Positions 25,652-35,495 are shown, numbered from the stretch's first letter. The stretch is 49,552 nt of DNA from JBQCEE01 sp051960575 (GCF_051960575.1 NZ_JBQCEE010000110.1:1-49552); one strand, 5' to 3'. Translations and numbers: made by a program. The notes: generated from the sequence alone by a model not told the origin.

Positions 25652-28600
25652 TCACCGCGGTGGTGGGGGGTACGTTGGTGCCCGGCCGGGCTGGGTCCGT
25701 CGGCGTCGGCCGGTGGTGACTATCGGGGTTGCCCTCTCCTTGGGGTACCGCTCCCTGCGGTCTGGGTTGCTCCGGGTTCGGGTGTGCGGGTTGCGGCGAG
25801 TAGGTGGTGGCTGCTCGGAGCTGCGGGTCTTCGGACGCTTGGGTGGGGCGTTGACGTCGCGATCCAAGTAGGTGTTGTTGCCGTCGAGGTCGTCGGGGTG
25901 TTCGAGTCGGGCGATGACTGCTTGGTGCAGGCGGGCGGGTTCGGGGACGTGTTGGTCGGCGTAGCGGGCGGTCGCGGTCCAGCAGGAGGGTGGTCCGGCG
26001 AGGATGACGCGAGCGATGGCGTCGTAGTCCGCGGCCTTCGGGGCCACGACACTGTCCGCGATGTCGGGTCCGCGCCGACTGGCTGCGTCATCGATCAGGT
26101 CGTAGGCGAGCGGTCGTGCCGCGGTCAGGGCCCCCTGGAGTGCGGCGGGTCCGTGGTCGTGGAGGAGTTGGGCGGGGTCGTGTCCGTTGGGGAGCTGTGC
26201 GTGGTGTGGGTTGATGCCGGCGTCGGTGAGTTTCCAGTAGGCGCGGCGGGTTGCTCGGCGTCCAGCGTCGTCGGCGTCTCCGGCGATGACGATCTCGGTG
26301 GCATGCAGGGCACGGAGTTGGCGGCCGTGGCTGGTGGTGAGGGCGGTGCCGAGGGTGGCGAGGCCGATGAAGCGGCCGCCGCCGGCGAGGGTGACGGCGA
26401 GGGCGTCGAAGGGTCCTTCGACGACGACGGGGACGCCGCCGCGGCGGCGCGTCTGGCTGTTGCCGGCGAGCCCGAAGAGGTGGTCGCCCTTGGTGAACAG
26501 GTCGGTGTCGCGGGTGTTGAGGTACTTCGGGCCGGCGTAGGGAGCGTCGTCGGCGAGGTCGGGGTGGCGGCGGGCGACGAAGCCGTAGATGCCGCTGTAA
26601 ATGCCACCGTAGCCCGGGTTGGTGTCGTCTTGGCCATGGATGGGGAGGACGAGTCGGTCGCGGAAGACGTCGATGAGGCGGCCGGTGCTGGCGCGCTTGG
26701 CCAAGCCCGCCGCGAGCAGTTCGGTGTCGGTGGCGCCGAGGCCGCGGAGGTGGTCGACGAGGTTGGTGAACCCGGCCGGGGCGTAGCCGGGACTGACGAG
26801 GGCGTCGTTGTGGAGGTCGGTGCCGAGGCGGTCGCGCATGACGGTGCTGGCCCAACTGTCGGGGTAGTGACTGGCGAAGTAGGCGGCGGCGAGCCGGTTC
26901 AATTCGAGCAAACGGGAGCGGGAGACCGGCGCCGTGGCCCACTTGTGCTCGTCATCAAGGGCCGCCCAGAGGGGCTCGTCGTCGGGCGCGGTTAGCGGTG
27001 AAGGTGCGAGCACATCGGCGAGTGCGGCGCGCAGGTGTGATGATCGCTCGGTGGTGGTGTCGGGCCAGTCGCTGGCGGGGGCGCTGCTGACGTGGGCTGG
27101 ATCGTCCGGGTCGTGGTCCGGTGGTGCGGTGTCATAGTCCGGGTCGTAGGGCGGTTGGTCGACCGCCGCCGGGTGCCCCTCGATGTTGACCGCCAGTGGT
27201 CGTGCGGTGTGCGGCGCGGTGAGGAGCAGGGTGATGCGCCAGGTGAGCGCGGCGGCGACATCGCTCGAGGGCGTGTCTGTCGCTGGGTGCAGGTGGTGGT
27301 CGCGGAGGTGCGCGAGTTCGGTGGCGGTGTGGAGGGCGTTGTCGGCGGTCCAGCCGGCATCGACGGCGCGGTCGACGGCGGCGAGGAGGGCTGGCCAGGC
27401 CGGGTCGCGCTGGACGGCGTCGGCCTGGTCGGGGCCGATGGCGTCGGCGAGGTGCCCTGCCCAGGCGGGGCGGGGTTGGTCTGCGTTGGGGTCGGTGGTG
27501 AGGGCGGCGGGTGCGACGTGGCGCGAGATGCGCCACCACAGCGCGGCTGCAGGCATGTCGTCGGGCAACGGCCGCTGGTCGCCGAGCCGTTGGATCAGCG
27601 TGGTGGTGTTGATGCCGGCGCGATGGAGGCGGGCGAGGTGGTCGGCGAGGACGGGCCAGTAGTCGTCGTGGCGGATCCGCGGGTCGAGCCGGTCGCACGC
27701 GGTGACCCATGGCCCGGTGCTGCCGGCGTTGGTGAGGGTGTCGGCGCGGGCGGCGAGGTCGTGCTGGTAGCGGGCGCCGGTCGTGGCGACCTGGAGTTCG
27801 CCGGTGGGGCGGCGGTCGCTGTCGGGGATGTTCTCGGCGGCACGCCAGACCGCGACGTCGGCCAGCAGGCGGGGCTGGGGGAGGAGCGGCTGCGCCCAGG
27901 GCGGCGCCGTGCGGGGAGTGAAGCCGGCGGCGTGCGCGACGGTCTCGGCCGCGCAGCGCTGGACGAGGCGGGTGCGTTCGGCGAGGTAGGCCGACCAGTA
28001 ATTATTCACGCGCAGCAGTGCGGGCGTGGGTGGCAGCCAAGGCAGCGGCCCGGCGTCCCGCTGGGGATAGGTGCTGTGCAGGCGGGCGTTCAAGACCGCA
28101 GCCGGGTCGGCCGCGGTGCCCAGCTCGCGTGCCTCGATCGCCGTGCTCAGGATGGCGACGGGGTCGTGGAGGTCGGCGGCGAGCAGCGCGAGGTGTGCCC
28201 GCAGCGTCGGCCACGCGGGGGCGTTGGTGAGGCCGGGCACGCGCGCGTCGGCCGTGTGGTCGAGTGCGGTCAGTTGCTGCTTGCCGAGGACGTGTTCGGC
28301 GGCGACGCTGAGCGCGTCGTGGTACCGGGTCGCGGCGGCGTGGAGACGCGCGGCGGGGCCTGCGAGGTCGGCGATGCTGCTGGTGGCGGAGCGTTGAGCA
28401 CCGTCGCGGGCGAGGATGCCGGTCAGCAGGTCGGTGCAGGTCGCCGGCAGCAGCGCCTCCGGCTTGATGACGTTGTGCGGGTCGCCGTCGCCGGTGACGG
28501 CGAGATGGATGTGGTTCGCGGTGCGGCCGCGGGTGAGGGCGACGTAGAGCATCTGCCGGTCCTCGGCGCCGGTGGCGACGAGGTGGCAGGTGTCGGCGGT

Positions 28601-31342
28601 GACGCCTTGGGCGGTGTGAACGGTGGTGGCGTAGCCGAGCTCGACATCGGCGGCCACGTAGGCGGCCGGGAGGGTGACCGAGCGGTTCGTGCCGTGATGC
28701 CGAGCTTCGAGCGCACCGTCGGCGGTGATTGTCGTGATGGTGAACCGGTCGCCGTTCTTCACCCGGTCGACGGTGGTGATCGGCAGCCGCCGGTCGTTAC
28801 GCCTGGCGATGATCACGTCCCCGGCGCTCGCGCGGGTGCCATCGGCCAGGGGTACCTCGCCGACCGGCTCCCTACCGACCCCCGGGTGCGGGTAGGTAGC
28901 GATCCGGTCGGCACGGGCGCGGACGTTGAGCTCCGTGACGAGGGCGCGCGTCGGAGCGAGCATGACGGCGTCGTGGCCGGCGGCTCGGTCGGCGCGCCAG
29001 GCCTGGTAGGCGCTGTCGGTGGCGGTGGTGAGGTCGCCGACGTGGACGCGGCCGTGGTCGAGGTAGAAGCCGATGGCGGCGGGGTCGCCGACCCGCAGGG
29101 CGAGGGTGGCGGCGCCTTCAGCGGGGTCGTCGAATCGCATCAGGTCGGTGAGGGTGACCGTGCCGCATTGTTCGGCGATGTCGCGCAGCACCCCGCCGGC
29201 GGCGACTGCGGCGAGTTGGTGGTCGTCGCCGACGAGCCGGACCGACGCGCCCCGGTTGAGCGCGTGCTCGACGAGGCGGGCGAGGTCGTGGGTGCCGGCC
29301 ATCCCGGCCTCGTCGACGATCACCAGCGTCCGCGCGTCGATCCGCAGCCCGCCGGAGCGCCGCCGGATGCCGGCTGTCTCGAGGTCGTGGAGGAGCTTGG
29401 CGAGGGTGTCGGTGCGGGTCCCGATCTGCCTGCGCAGCGCGGCGGCTGCCGCCGCGGAGGGGGCCAGGCCGATGATGGTGCCGCCGTCGCGGGCCCAGAC
29501 GTCGGCCAGCGCGGCCAGCGCGGTCGTTTTGCCCGCACCGGCCGGCGCGATTGCGACCTGCAGCCGGGCACTGGAGGTGGCGAGCCGCCGGACCAGATGC
29601 GCCTGTCCGTCGTTCAGCCGCACGCCGCTGGTCGCGGTGAAGTAGCAAAGTGCCTGGTCGACTTGGCCGTCGTCGAGCCAGACCCCGTCGCTGCGACGGG
29701 CTGCCGAGAGCAGAAGCGCCTCGTCGGCGAGCACGGCTCGACTGGTGTAGAGCTGGCTGCCGGCGACCGTGTAAACGGAAGTGCCGTCGCGGCGACGTAA
29801 GAGTGCCGGTTCCTCGAGCGCGTCGGTGGTGCCGAGTGGTACCGACACCGCCGGATCGAGCGCGGCCGTGACGATCGCGTCGACGGCTTCGTCGATGCCG
29901 CCCAGTGGGATGCCGGCGGCGCGGACTCGACGTTGCGCCTCGGCCCGGAGATGCCACACCGTCCATGTCGCTCGGGTTGCGGCCACCGTGGTCACCGCTT
30001 GTGCCGCCGCGTCGTGGACCCACTCCGCGGTCGCACGCGGCGCGTCGGTGGTGTCAGTCCGGGCCAAGACGGTGCGGAGCATGCGGGCGACGCCGCCGCG
30101 GCCGAGCACGCCGTCGGCCTCCGTCGTCCAGGCGGCCCGCTGCTCGGTCACCGTGCGTGGCTCGTGTTTCGGTGCGCGGGTCGACAGCGTGGCCTGCTGC
30201 GCCAAGTCGATCGCCTCGACCTCGGTCGGCGGCCTGCCGTGGTCGCGCTGGAACTGGGTCGCGAGTTCGGCCTGCCGCGTAACGATCGCGGAGCGGCGGG
30301 TCGACCAACGGGCGAGCAGCCGCGGGTCGACGCCGACGATCTCCCGCACCGGCCGCTTCCCGTGTTCGACGCCCCCGCGCGGCGCGAACCGGATGCCGAG
30401 GCGCGCTCGGAGTTCGGTTTCAATGCGGGTGTTGTAGTGCTCCGACGCCGGCACCTTCGCCCGGTACAGCACCCGGCCGTCCAGGGCGAGCCACTTCCCG
30501 GTGGTGGTGCAGACCTTGTTCGACACCGCCACATGCGTGTGCAGGTCCGGGTCACCCGCGCGGGAGTCGCGATGGGTGAAGGCCGTCGCGGCCAGGCCGG
30601 TGACATCGACCTGCCGCGCGCCGTCGCGGCCCTCCCGCGTGAACGCCGCGCAGCTCTCCAGGTACCGGATGGTGTCGGCGACTGCCGCGTGATGTGCGGC
30701 TTCGATCTGCTCGGCCACAGCGCGGGGTGCGACGGCCCAGAGTGCAGAGACGCTCTTGACCGGGCTGAAGGTCAGGTCGAAGCCCGCGACCGCCGTCGTG
30801 GCCTGCCGCGATTCGCGCGCGACGAACCCGGCCAGTTCGCGGGAGTCCAGCGGCGGCCGTCCGAACTGTTCGCTGAACAGACTCGTCGCGACCGCCGTGC
30901 GGATCCCGGCCCGCACCTCGGGAGGGATCGGGGTGTTCCAGCGCTGTCCTCGCTCGAGGTTATGCGCCGTGAACTGTTCGGCTACGGCGATCCGGAAGGC
31001 GCTTTGCCGGTCGAAGACTCGGTACGGGACGCCGAGCCTCGAGGCCAGCACCGCCTTGTTCGGGTGCTGACCGGCAGCGGCGACTGCCCGCTCGATCTCG
31101 ACCGCGTTGGGATGGCGGCCCTCCCCGAACAGCGCCTTCATCTGCTCGGCCGTCACCACGTCACCGAGCTCGACGCCGTCCAAGCTCGCCAGGCCTGCGC
31201 CGATCCACCGACCGGGAGACTCGCCGCGAGCGCTGTAGTAGTCCGACAGCCCCGTCAGGCCGCGCTCGGTGCTGTCGTGGACGGCCACTTGTCTCGTCAA
31301 GTAGGTGTAGCCGTCACCCGCGGTCAGCTTGTGCAGCGACAT
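25652..31342 (-). CDS. MobF relaxase-helicase fused to DnaG/Toprim-type primase
   Basis: This 1,896-residue protein starts conjugative transfer. The relaxase part shows Tyr12/Tyr14 and Tyr35-Tyr36 (SDYYSARGES) as candidate nicking residues and the metal triad His257, His268, His270 (DLHTHVAVSN). The RecD-like helicase has Walker A APAGAGKTT (Lys605), RTLVIVDEAGM as Walker B and VHTAQGVTADT plus LYVALTRGR as late motifs. A long linker leads to a DnaG-like catalytic core (residues about 1,500-1,800) with VVVEGPFDALAV and the Toprim DxD at Asp1689 (GDADDAG); no CHC2 zinc finger is seen. ATG 31,342 fits the MSLHKLTAG start of the family; GTG 31,345 directly precedes it. It is convergent with the AlbA_2 gene. 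Nicking, unwinding and lagging-strand priming would thus sit in one chain. Confidence 0.93.
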   Translation of the reverse strand: MSLHKLTAGDGYTYLTRQVAVHDSTERGLTGLSDYYSARGESPGRWIGAGLASLDGVELGDVVTAEQMKALFGEGRHPNAVEIERAVAAAGQHPNKAVLASRLGVPYRVFDRQSAFRIAVAEQFTAHNLERGQRWNTPIPPEVRAGIRTAVATSLFSEQFGRPPLDSRELAGFVARESRQATTAVAGFDLTFSPVKSVSALWAVAPRAVAEQIEAAHHAAVADTIRYLESCAAFTREGRDGARQVDVTGLAATAFTHRDSRAGDPDLHTHVAVSNKVCTTTGKWLALDGRVLYRAKVPASEHYNTRIETELRARLGIRFAPRGGVEHGKRPVREIVGVDPRLLARWSTRRSAIVTRQAELATQFQRDHGRPPTEVEAIDLAQQATLSTRAPKHEPRTVTEQRAAWTTEADGVLGRGGVARMLRTVLARTDTTDAPRATAEWVHDAAAQAVTTVAATRATWTVWHLRAEAQRRVRAAGIPLGGIDEAVDAIVTAALDPAVSVPLGTTDALEEPALLRRRDGTSVYTVAGSQLYTSRAVLADEALLLSAARRSDGVWLDDGQVDQALCYFTATSGVRLNDGQAHLVRRLATSSARLQVAIAPAGAGKTTALAALADVWARDGGTIIGLAPSAAAAAALRRQIGTRTDTLAKLLHDLETAGIRRRSGGLRIDARTLVIVDEAGMAGTHDLARLVEHALNRGASVRLVGDDHQLAAVAAGGVLRDIAEQCGTVTLTDLMRFDDPAEGAATLALRVGDPAAIGFYLDHGRVHVGDLTTATDSAYQAWRADRAAGHDAVMLAPTRALVTELNVRARADRIATYPHPGVGREPVGEVPLADGTRASAGDVIIARRNDRRLPITTVDRVKNGDRFTITTITADGALEARHHGTNRSVTLPAAYVAADVELGYATTVHTAQGVTADTCHLVATGAEDRQMLYVALTRGRTANHIHLAVTGDGDPHNVIKPEALLPATCTDLLTGILARDGAQRSATSSIADLAGPAARLHAAATRYHDALSVAAEHVLGKQQLTALDHTADARVPGLTNAPAWPTLRAHLALLAADLHDPVAILSTAIEARELGTAADPAAVLNARLHSTYPQRDAGPLPWLPPTPALLRVNNYWSAYLAERTRLVQRCAAETVAHAAGFTPRTAPPWAQPLLPQPRLLADVAVWRAAENIPDSDRRPTGELQVATTGARYQHDLAARADTLTNAGSTGPWVTACDRLDPRIRHDDYWPVLADHLARLHRAGINTTTLIQRLGDQRPLPDDMPAAALWWRISRHVAPAALTTDPNADQPRPAWAGHLADAIGPDQADAVQRDPAWPALLAAVDRAVDAGWTADNALHTATELAHLRDHHLHPATDTPSSDVAAALTWRITLLLTAPHTARPLAVNIEGHPAAVDQPPYDPDYDTAPPDHDPDDPAHVSSAPASDWPDTTTERSSHLRAALADVLAPSPLTAPDDEPLWAALDDEHKWATAPVSRSRLLELNRLAAAYFASHYPDSWASTVMRDRLGTDLHNDALVSPGYAPAGFTNLVDHLRGLGATDTELLAAGLAKRASTGRLIDVFRDRLVLPIHGQDDTNPGYGGIYSGIYGFVARRHPDLADDAPYAGPKYLNTRDTDLFTKGDHLFGLAGNSQTRRRGGVPVVVEGPFDALAVTLAGGGRFIGLATLGTALTTSHGRQLRALHATEIVIAGDADDAGRRATRRAYWKLTDAGINPHHAQLPNGHDPAQLLHDHGPAALQGALTAARPLAYDLIDDAASRRGPDIADSVVAPKAADYDAIARVILAGPPSCWTATARYADQHVPEPARLHQAVIARLEHPDDLDGNNTYLDRDVNAPPKRPKTRSSEQPPPTRRNPHTRTRSNPDRRERYPKERATPIVTTGRRRRTQPGRAPTYPPPPR

Positions 31343-31345
31343 CAC

Positions 31346-31629
31346 ACCGCCAGAGGCGGATCTACCTACCCCGGCGGACTCGACCTCACAGCGGCATCAC
31401 CGGCAATGCAGCGGGTGTGTGGGTTAGTGATCTTGAAATGATCTGTGCGCACGCGGTCTGCGGTATCGAAGGGGGCTCGAGTTGAGATGAGGGTAGGTCG
31501 AGCGGCCGCTGGCGCGCTGTGTCACCTCGGCGCCGTCGCGCGTGAAGCACCTGATGCTGGTCGCGCGGCGTGAGCAACTATCAGATCGACGTCTTCACCG
31601 ATGGACGGCGACGGAGAGGAAACTGGTCC
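31346..31629. other. Upstream region of the relaxase, possible oriT or element border
   Basis: This gene-free 284-base stretch separates the relaxase start from the ABC transporter. MobF relaxase genes are usually adjacent to oriT, so this is the first place to look for it. Visible features are GATC-TTGAAAT-GATC (31,429-31,443) and several imperfect GC-rich inverted repeats around 31,500-31,570. I cannot identify a nic site, tRNA or attachment repeat. Confidence 0.35.
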
Positions 31630-32697
31630 TCAGCGGCTAACTGCGCGACGTCGCGCGTGGCGAGCGAGGAGCATCGCGAGGATCAGTGCGCATCCGTAGA
31701 ACACGGGCTGGACCCAGGGTGCGACGCCCGCCAAGGTAAGTCCGCTGACACAAGCGGCCAGGAACAGCGCTGCCAGAACGGTGCCGAGGACGGTGACGCG
31801 TGCGTGCTTGTTACCGGTGCTGCCCAGCAGAGCGGCCGCGATTGCGGCGAACAGGAACCCGGGACCGTCACCGGGGTTGGCTCCGCCGACCCGCGCAGTC
31901 TGCACGACGCCGGCAAGGCTTGCCAGGAGTGCGGCAACGATGAAGCTCGCGATGACGAGAGCGCTCGTGCGGATGCCGACGAGGTCAGCGGCAACTCGGT
32001 TGGAGCCAATCGCCCGTAGGTAACGGCCCGACTCGGTGCGTTCCAGCAGGTACGCGAGTACGACGGCGAGCACCAGCAGCAGCCAGGCGACATCGGGCAC
32101 GCCGAACGTCGTGTCGGAACCAAAGGTGACCAGCGCCGGCGCGATGCTGCTGTTGATGGGGAGCCCGCCTGAGTACCACTGCACCAGACCTCCGATGGCG
32201 GTGCCAGACGCAAGCGTGGTGATGAACGGATTCAGCCCGAGCCGTCCCACCAAGATCCCGTTGCCAATGCCCACGACCAGCCCGACGGTCAGGGCGACTG
32301 TTACTGCGGCGAAGAGCGGCAGGTGGAATCGGGACATCGCGGATGCGGCTGCCACGCTGGTCATGCCGGTCGTGTTGCCGACGGAGAAGTCGAAGTTGCC
32401 GGCGACGAGTGGGACCGCGATGGCGAGCGCGAGCAGGATGGTGACGACCTGGTCGCCGAGGACGGCTTGCAGGTTCTCGCGCGTGGCGAAGGTTGCGCGG
32501 CTGGATGGCAGCGCGGTGAAGAATCCGATTGCGGCGATGAGGGCAAGTGGCAGTAGGAGCTGGTCCGGCGACGGTCGCCTGCGGATCGCGCGGGTCCATG
32601 CCAGGGGCGAAGGGCTGGCGTTGTTCGGCGACGGTGGCATTGCCGAGTTGTGGCTGGCGCTGTGTGGTTGTCGGAGCTCGGAGCCGTGATGAGGCAT
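31630..32697 (-). CDS. Sugar-type ABC importer permease (RbsC-like)
   Basis: This 355-residue inner-membrane permease of the ribose/xylose branch of ABC importers has about eight to ten hydrophobic helices from residue 32 on. Typical signatures are VPLVAGNFDFSVGNTTGM, GILVGRLGLNPFITTLASG and ESGRYLRAIGSNRVAADLVGI, the last being the cytoplasmic loop that contacts the ATPase. ATG 32,697 has an AGGA ribosome site, and the frame is open further upstream only inside the ATPase gene. It lies 16 bases behind the ATPase gene and is the last gene of the importer operon. The fold is certain; the substrate is open, and the neighbouring catabolic genes suggest it may not be an ordinary sugar. Confidence 0.9.
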   Translation of the reverse strand: MPHHGSELRQPHSASHNSAMPPSPNNASPSPLAWTRAIRRRPSPDQLLLPLALIAAIGFFTALPSSRATFATRENLQAVLGDQVVTILLALAIAVPLVAGNFDFSVGNTTGMTSVAAASAMSRFHLPLFAAVTVALTVGLVVGIGNGILVGRLGLNPFITTLASGTAIGGLVQWYSGGLPINSSIAPALVTFGSDTTFGVPDVAWLLLVLAVVLAYLLERTESGRYLRAIGSNRVAADLVGIRTSALVIASFIVAALLASLAGVVQTARVGGANPGDGPGFLFAAIAAALLGSTGNKHARVTVLGTVLAALFLAACVSGLTLAGVAPWVQPVFYGCALILAMLLARHARRRAVSR

Positions 32698-32713
32698 CGT
32701 CGTGATCCTCGTG

Positions 32714-34276
32714 TCAGTTCGTGAAGAGGGCGTGGGCGAGGTCGTCGGAGGTTGCGGCGTCGACGCGCCGGATGATCGCGCCGTCGCGCATGAGCAGGAC
32801 GCGGTCGCAGTGGGCTGCAATCTCGTCGAGGTCGGTGCTGGTCAGGACGACGGACATCCCGTCGTCGACTGCCTGGTGGATGAGCCGCCAGATGTCGGCG
32901 CGGGCGGCGACGTCGACGCCTTGCGTCGGCTCGTCGAGCAGCAGCAGCTGTGCCTGCCGCTCCAGCCAGCGGGCGACGACCACCTTCTGCTGGTTCCCGC
33001 CGGAGAGCGCGGCCATGGCGGTGGCACCGCTCGGTGCTTTGATGCCGTAGGTGCTGATGACACGTTGCGCGTGGCGGTGCAGGTCGCGACGTGTCAGGCC
33101 GGTGGCCGTCCGATGGCGACGCAGGCTCGCGACCAGCAGGTTGTCAGCGACATTGTGGTCGAGGAATGCGGCACGGGTATGACGCTCGGGAGGGACGTAG
33201 CCGATGCCGTGTCGGACGGCGTCGATCACTCGTCGCGGTGCGAGGAGTTGGCCGTCGATACGGACTGCCCGGCCTCGGCCAGGGATGACTCCGAAGATCG
33301 TCGCCAGGAACTCCTGGGTGCCGGAGCCGGTCAGGCCGAGCAGACCGAGGATCTCGCCGCGGTCGACCTGCAGGTGAGCGACGTTTAGACGTGAGGTGCG
33401 GAGGTCGGACACCGACAGTCGGGGCGAGGTGTCGGGTGGTGCGGCGGGACGTGCGGGCTTCGGTGCGCGTGGTGCGGTGCCGGCCGGGGCGAGCAGTCGG
33501 TGCAAGACGGCATTCGTGATCTCGCCGCGGCGCAGGTCTGCGATGACCTGCCCGTCGCGCAGCACGGTCGCTGCCTCGGCGATCGCGGCGATCTCTCCGA
33601 GCCGGTGGGAGACGATGACGATGGTGTCTCCGGTGTCGCGGAGGCGACCGAGCAAGTCGAACAGCCGCTCCGACTCTGCGCGGGGCAGTGCTGCGGTCGG
33701 CTCGTCCAGGACGAGGATGCGGCCTCGCGCCCAGCCCGAGGACGCGAGGGCCGAGGCCGGGGCGGGGTCGTGCAGCGCACGCGCAACGGCGACCATGGTG
33801 CGTTCCGCGGGCCGGAGGTCGCCGACGACGCTGCTCGGCGATACGTCGAGGTGCACGCGGTGCAGGGCTGCGCGGGCGATCCGACGAACGGCGTGTCTGT
33901 CGATCGCTGTCCGGCGGCGTGGGTAGCCGCGTCCGGCGAACAGGTTCTCCGCGACGGTCAGGTCGGCGAACAGGCCGAGATCTTGGTGGACGAACCGGAG
34001 ACCGTGGGCGGCGCTCCATGGCGGGCTGGTCGCCGATGCCGACACGGTGGCGGTTCCAACGCGGATACGTCCCTGGTCGGCGACCTCGGTGCCGGCGAGA
34101 ATCTTGATCAACGTCGACTTCCCGGACCCGTTGCCGCCGAGCAGGGCGTGTACCCGGCCGGGGTTGACTGTAAGCGTCACGTCGCACAGGGCTTGGGTGG
34201 CTCCGAAGCGCCGCGAGACGCCCTCCACAACCAGCCGTGTTTCGCTGCCGGTCGCCGGAGCGGTGGGTGCGGTCAC
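32714..34276 (-). CDS. Sugar-type ABC importer ATPase with two cassettes
   Basis: This 520-residue protein of the RbsA/XylG kind has two nucleotide-binding domains in one chain. The first has Walker A GGNGSGKST (Lys53) and Walker B RILVLDEPT, but its signature is GDLRPAERTMVAVARA instead of LSGGQ. The second has the canonical LSGGNQQKVVVARW and LLLLDEPTQGVD but a Walker A without Lys (GLTGSGTQEF). One composite site should therefore be normal and the other weak, a pattern typical of this subfamily. The GTG start overlaps the stop of the receptor gene (GTGA). It energises the permease encoded downstream. Confidence 0.92.
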   Translation of the reverse strand: MTAPTAPATGSETRLVVEGVSRRFGATQALCDVTLTVNPGRVHALLGGNGSGKSTLIKILAGTEVADQGRIRVGTATVSASATSPPWSAAHGLRFVHQDLGLFADLTVAENLFAGRGYPRRRTAIDRHAVRRIARAALHRVHLDVSPSSVVGDLRPAERTMVAVARALHDPAPASALASSGWARGRILVLDEPTAALPRAESERLFDLLGRLRDTGDTIVIVSHRLGEIAAIAEAATVLRDGQVIADLRRGEITNAVLHRLLAPAGTAPRAPKPARPAAPPDTSPRLSVSDLRTSRLNVAHLQVDRGEILGLLGLTGSGTQEFLATIFGVIPGRGRAVRIDGQLLAPRRVIDAVRHGIGYVPPERHTRAAFLDHNVADNLLVASLRRHRTATGLTRRDLHRHAQRVISTYGIKAPSGATAMAALSGGNQQKVVVARWLERQAQLLLLDEPTQGVDVAARADIWRLIHQAVDDGMSVVLTSTDLDEIAAHCDRVLLMRDGAIIRRVDAATSDDLAHALFTN

Positions 34277-35463
34277 CGGCCCCAGACCTTCTCGTACGCG
34301 GCCTTGAAGTCGACCCTGCTGGCGAGTGCGCCGCTCGCAGGGAGATTGTGCGACGCGTCGACCAGCAAGAAGCCGTAGCCCTCAGCGACCGTCGCCTGGC
34401 CGGCGAAGATCCGGTTCAGTTCGTCGGCGGCTGCCCAGCCCTGCCATTCGGGGTCGGTGGCGACGGCTGCGTTCTGTCCGGCGTCGCTGCGGATGAGTTG
34501 CAGGTTGGCGGGGAATCCTTCGCCGCCGATGACCGCGATCGATGACTTGTGGCCGCTGCGGACCACGGCTTGGGCGACGCCGAGGGGAGGCACGGAGTCG
34601 AAGATCGTGTGGATGGCGTTGATGTCGGGGTGTTGCAGCAGCGCCTGGGAGATCTTCGGCGGCAGGGCGCCGGTCAGTAGTTCCGTGCCGGAGGTGTCGA
34701 CCTTGATGACCTTGCACGCGGCGCACGTCGCCATCTCTCGGTCGAAGGCGCTGGCGATGTCGGCGCCGAAGAAGGCGTCGGTCTGGTGAATCGAGAGGGC
34801 GACAGCTTTGCCGTTGGTCTTGTCAATGACCCAGTCGGCTTTGGCTCGGCCCCAGGCGGCGGCATAGGCGGCGATCGTCTTGCGCGCGTCGTTCGGGTAC
34901 GGCTCGCCGTCGAACTGCGCGTGGCCGCCGGTCCGGGGATCGTTGCAGTCGTAGGCGCCCGTGGCGATCACCTTGATACCCGCCGCCTTCGCCTGCGCGA
35001 GCGGCGCGGCGATGGCGGCACAGTCGATCGAGACGTCAACGATGGCGTCGGCCTTCGCTGCGATCGCCTCGCGAACCCCTGCGCTGTAAGCGCCCGATTG
35101 ATTGAACTTGCCGTCGTACACCGTGGCCGACCAGCCGAGTTGCTGGGCGGCGGCTGCTGCTGCGGCGGTGACGATGGAACAGCCGGTGGCGATCTGACCG
35201 CACGACAAGATCCACACCTTCTTGCCGGTGACGGCTTTGGGGCCGCTCGTCGGAGGCGTCGTCGACGTGCCTCGATACAACGCGGCGACTGCCGCAGCCA
35301 CGCGCGTGCTCTCGGCATCGGTGCTGGTCGCGGACGTGCGGCTGCTCGTAGAGGAGCCAGCATCGCCGGAGGGCGCGGAATTGCTGGAGCACCCGGTGCT
35401 GATGATGGCGACCACGCAGAGCGCGATCGCTCCACTTCGTCGTCCACGTGTCGATGTGAGCAT
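34273..35463 (-). CDS. Lipoprotein sugar-type substrate-binding protein
   Basis: This 396-residue receptor of the ABC importer is of the periplasmic-binding-protein type I fold. The N-terminus has RGRR, a hydrophobic stretch and ISTGCSS, an acceptable though imperfect lipobox, so it is probably lipid-anchored outside the membrane. A Ser/Thr-rich tether follows. Conserved parts include KKVWILSCGQIATGCS, VDVSIDCAAIAAPLAQAKAAGI and VIGGEGFP. Three Cys pairs (Cys-x6-Cys in the first strand, IDC/YDC, CAAC) are unusual for this fold and may form disulfides. ATG 35,463 has AAGG at a usable distance; GTG 35,475 is the alternative. The promoter lies at 35,496-35,534. The ligand is unknown. Confidence 0.88.
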   Translation of the reverse strand: MLTSTRGRRSGAIALCVVAIISTGCSSNSAPSGDAGSSTSSRTSATSTDAESTRVAAAVAALYRGTSTTPPTSGPKAVTGKKVWILSCGQIATGCSIVTAAAAAAAQQLGWSATVYDGKFNQSGAYSAGVREAIAAKADAIVDVSIDCAAIAAPLAQAKAAGIKVIATGAYDCNDPRTGGHAQFDGEPYPNDARKTIAAYAAAWGRAKADWVIDKTNGKAVALSIHQTDAFFGADIASAFDREMATCAACKVIKVDTSGTELLTGALPPKISQALLQHPDINAIHTIFDSVPPLGVAQAVVRSGHKSSIAVIGGEGFPANLQLIRSDAGQNAAVATDPEWQGWAAADELNRIFAGQATVAEGYGFLLVDASHNLPASGALASRVDFKAAYEKVWGR

Positions 35464-35495
35464 CGGCTCGGCCACCTTGATTATCGGTCCGGTTA

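Noticed and set aside
27092..31441. Long plus-strand frames opposite the relaxase (27,092-29,800 and 29,933-31,441)
   Set aside because: They are antisense frames of a very GC-rich gene, with low-complexity Gly/Val/Arg/Ala composition and no motifs, while the minus-strand relaxase motifs are complete.
31346..31629. tRNA gene or att repeat as the element border
   Set aside because: I could not find a tRNA-like cloverleaf or a direct repeat here; the border may lie elsewhere.
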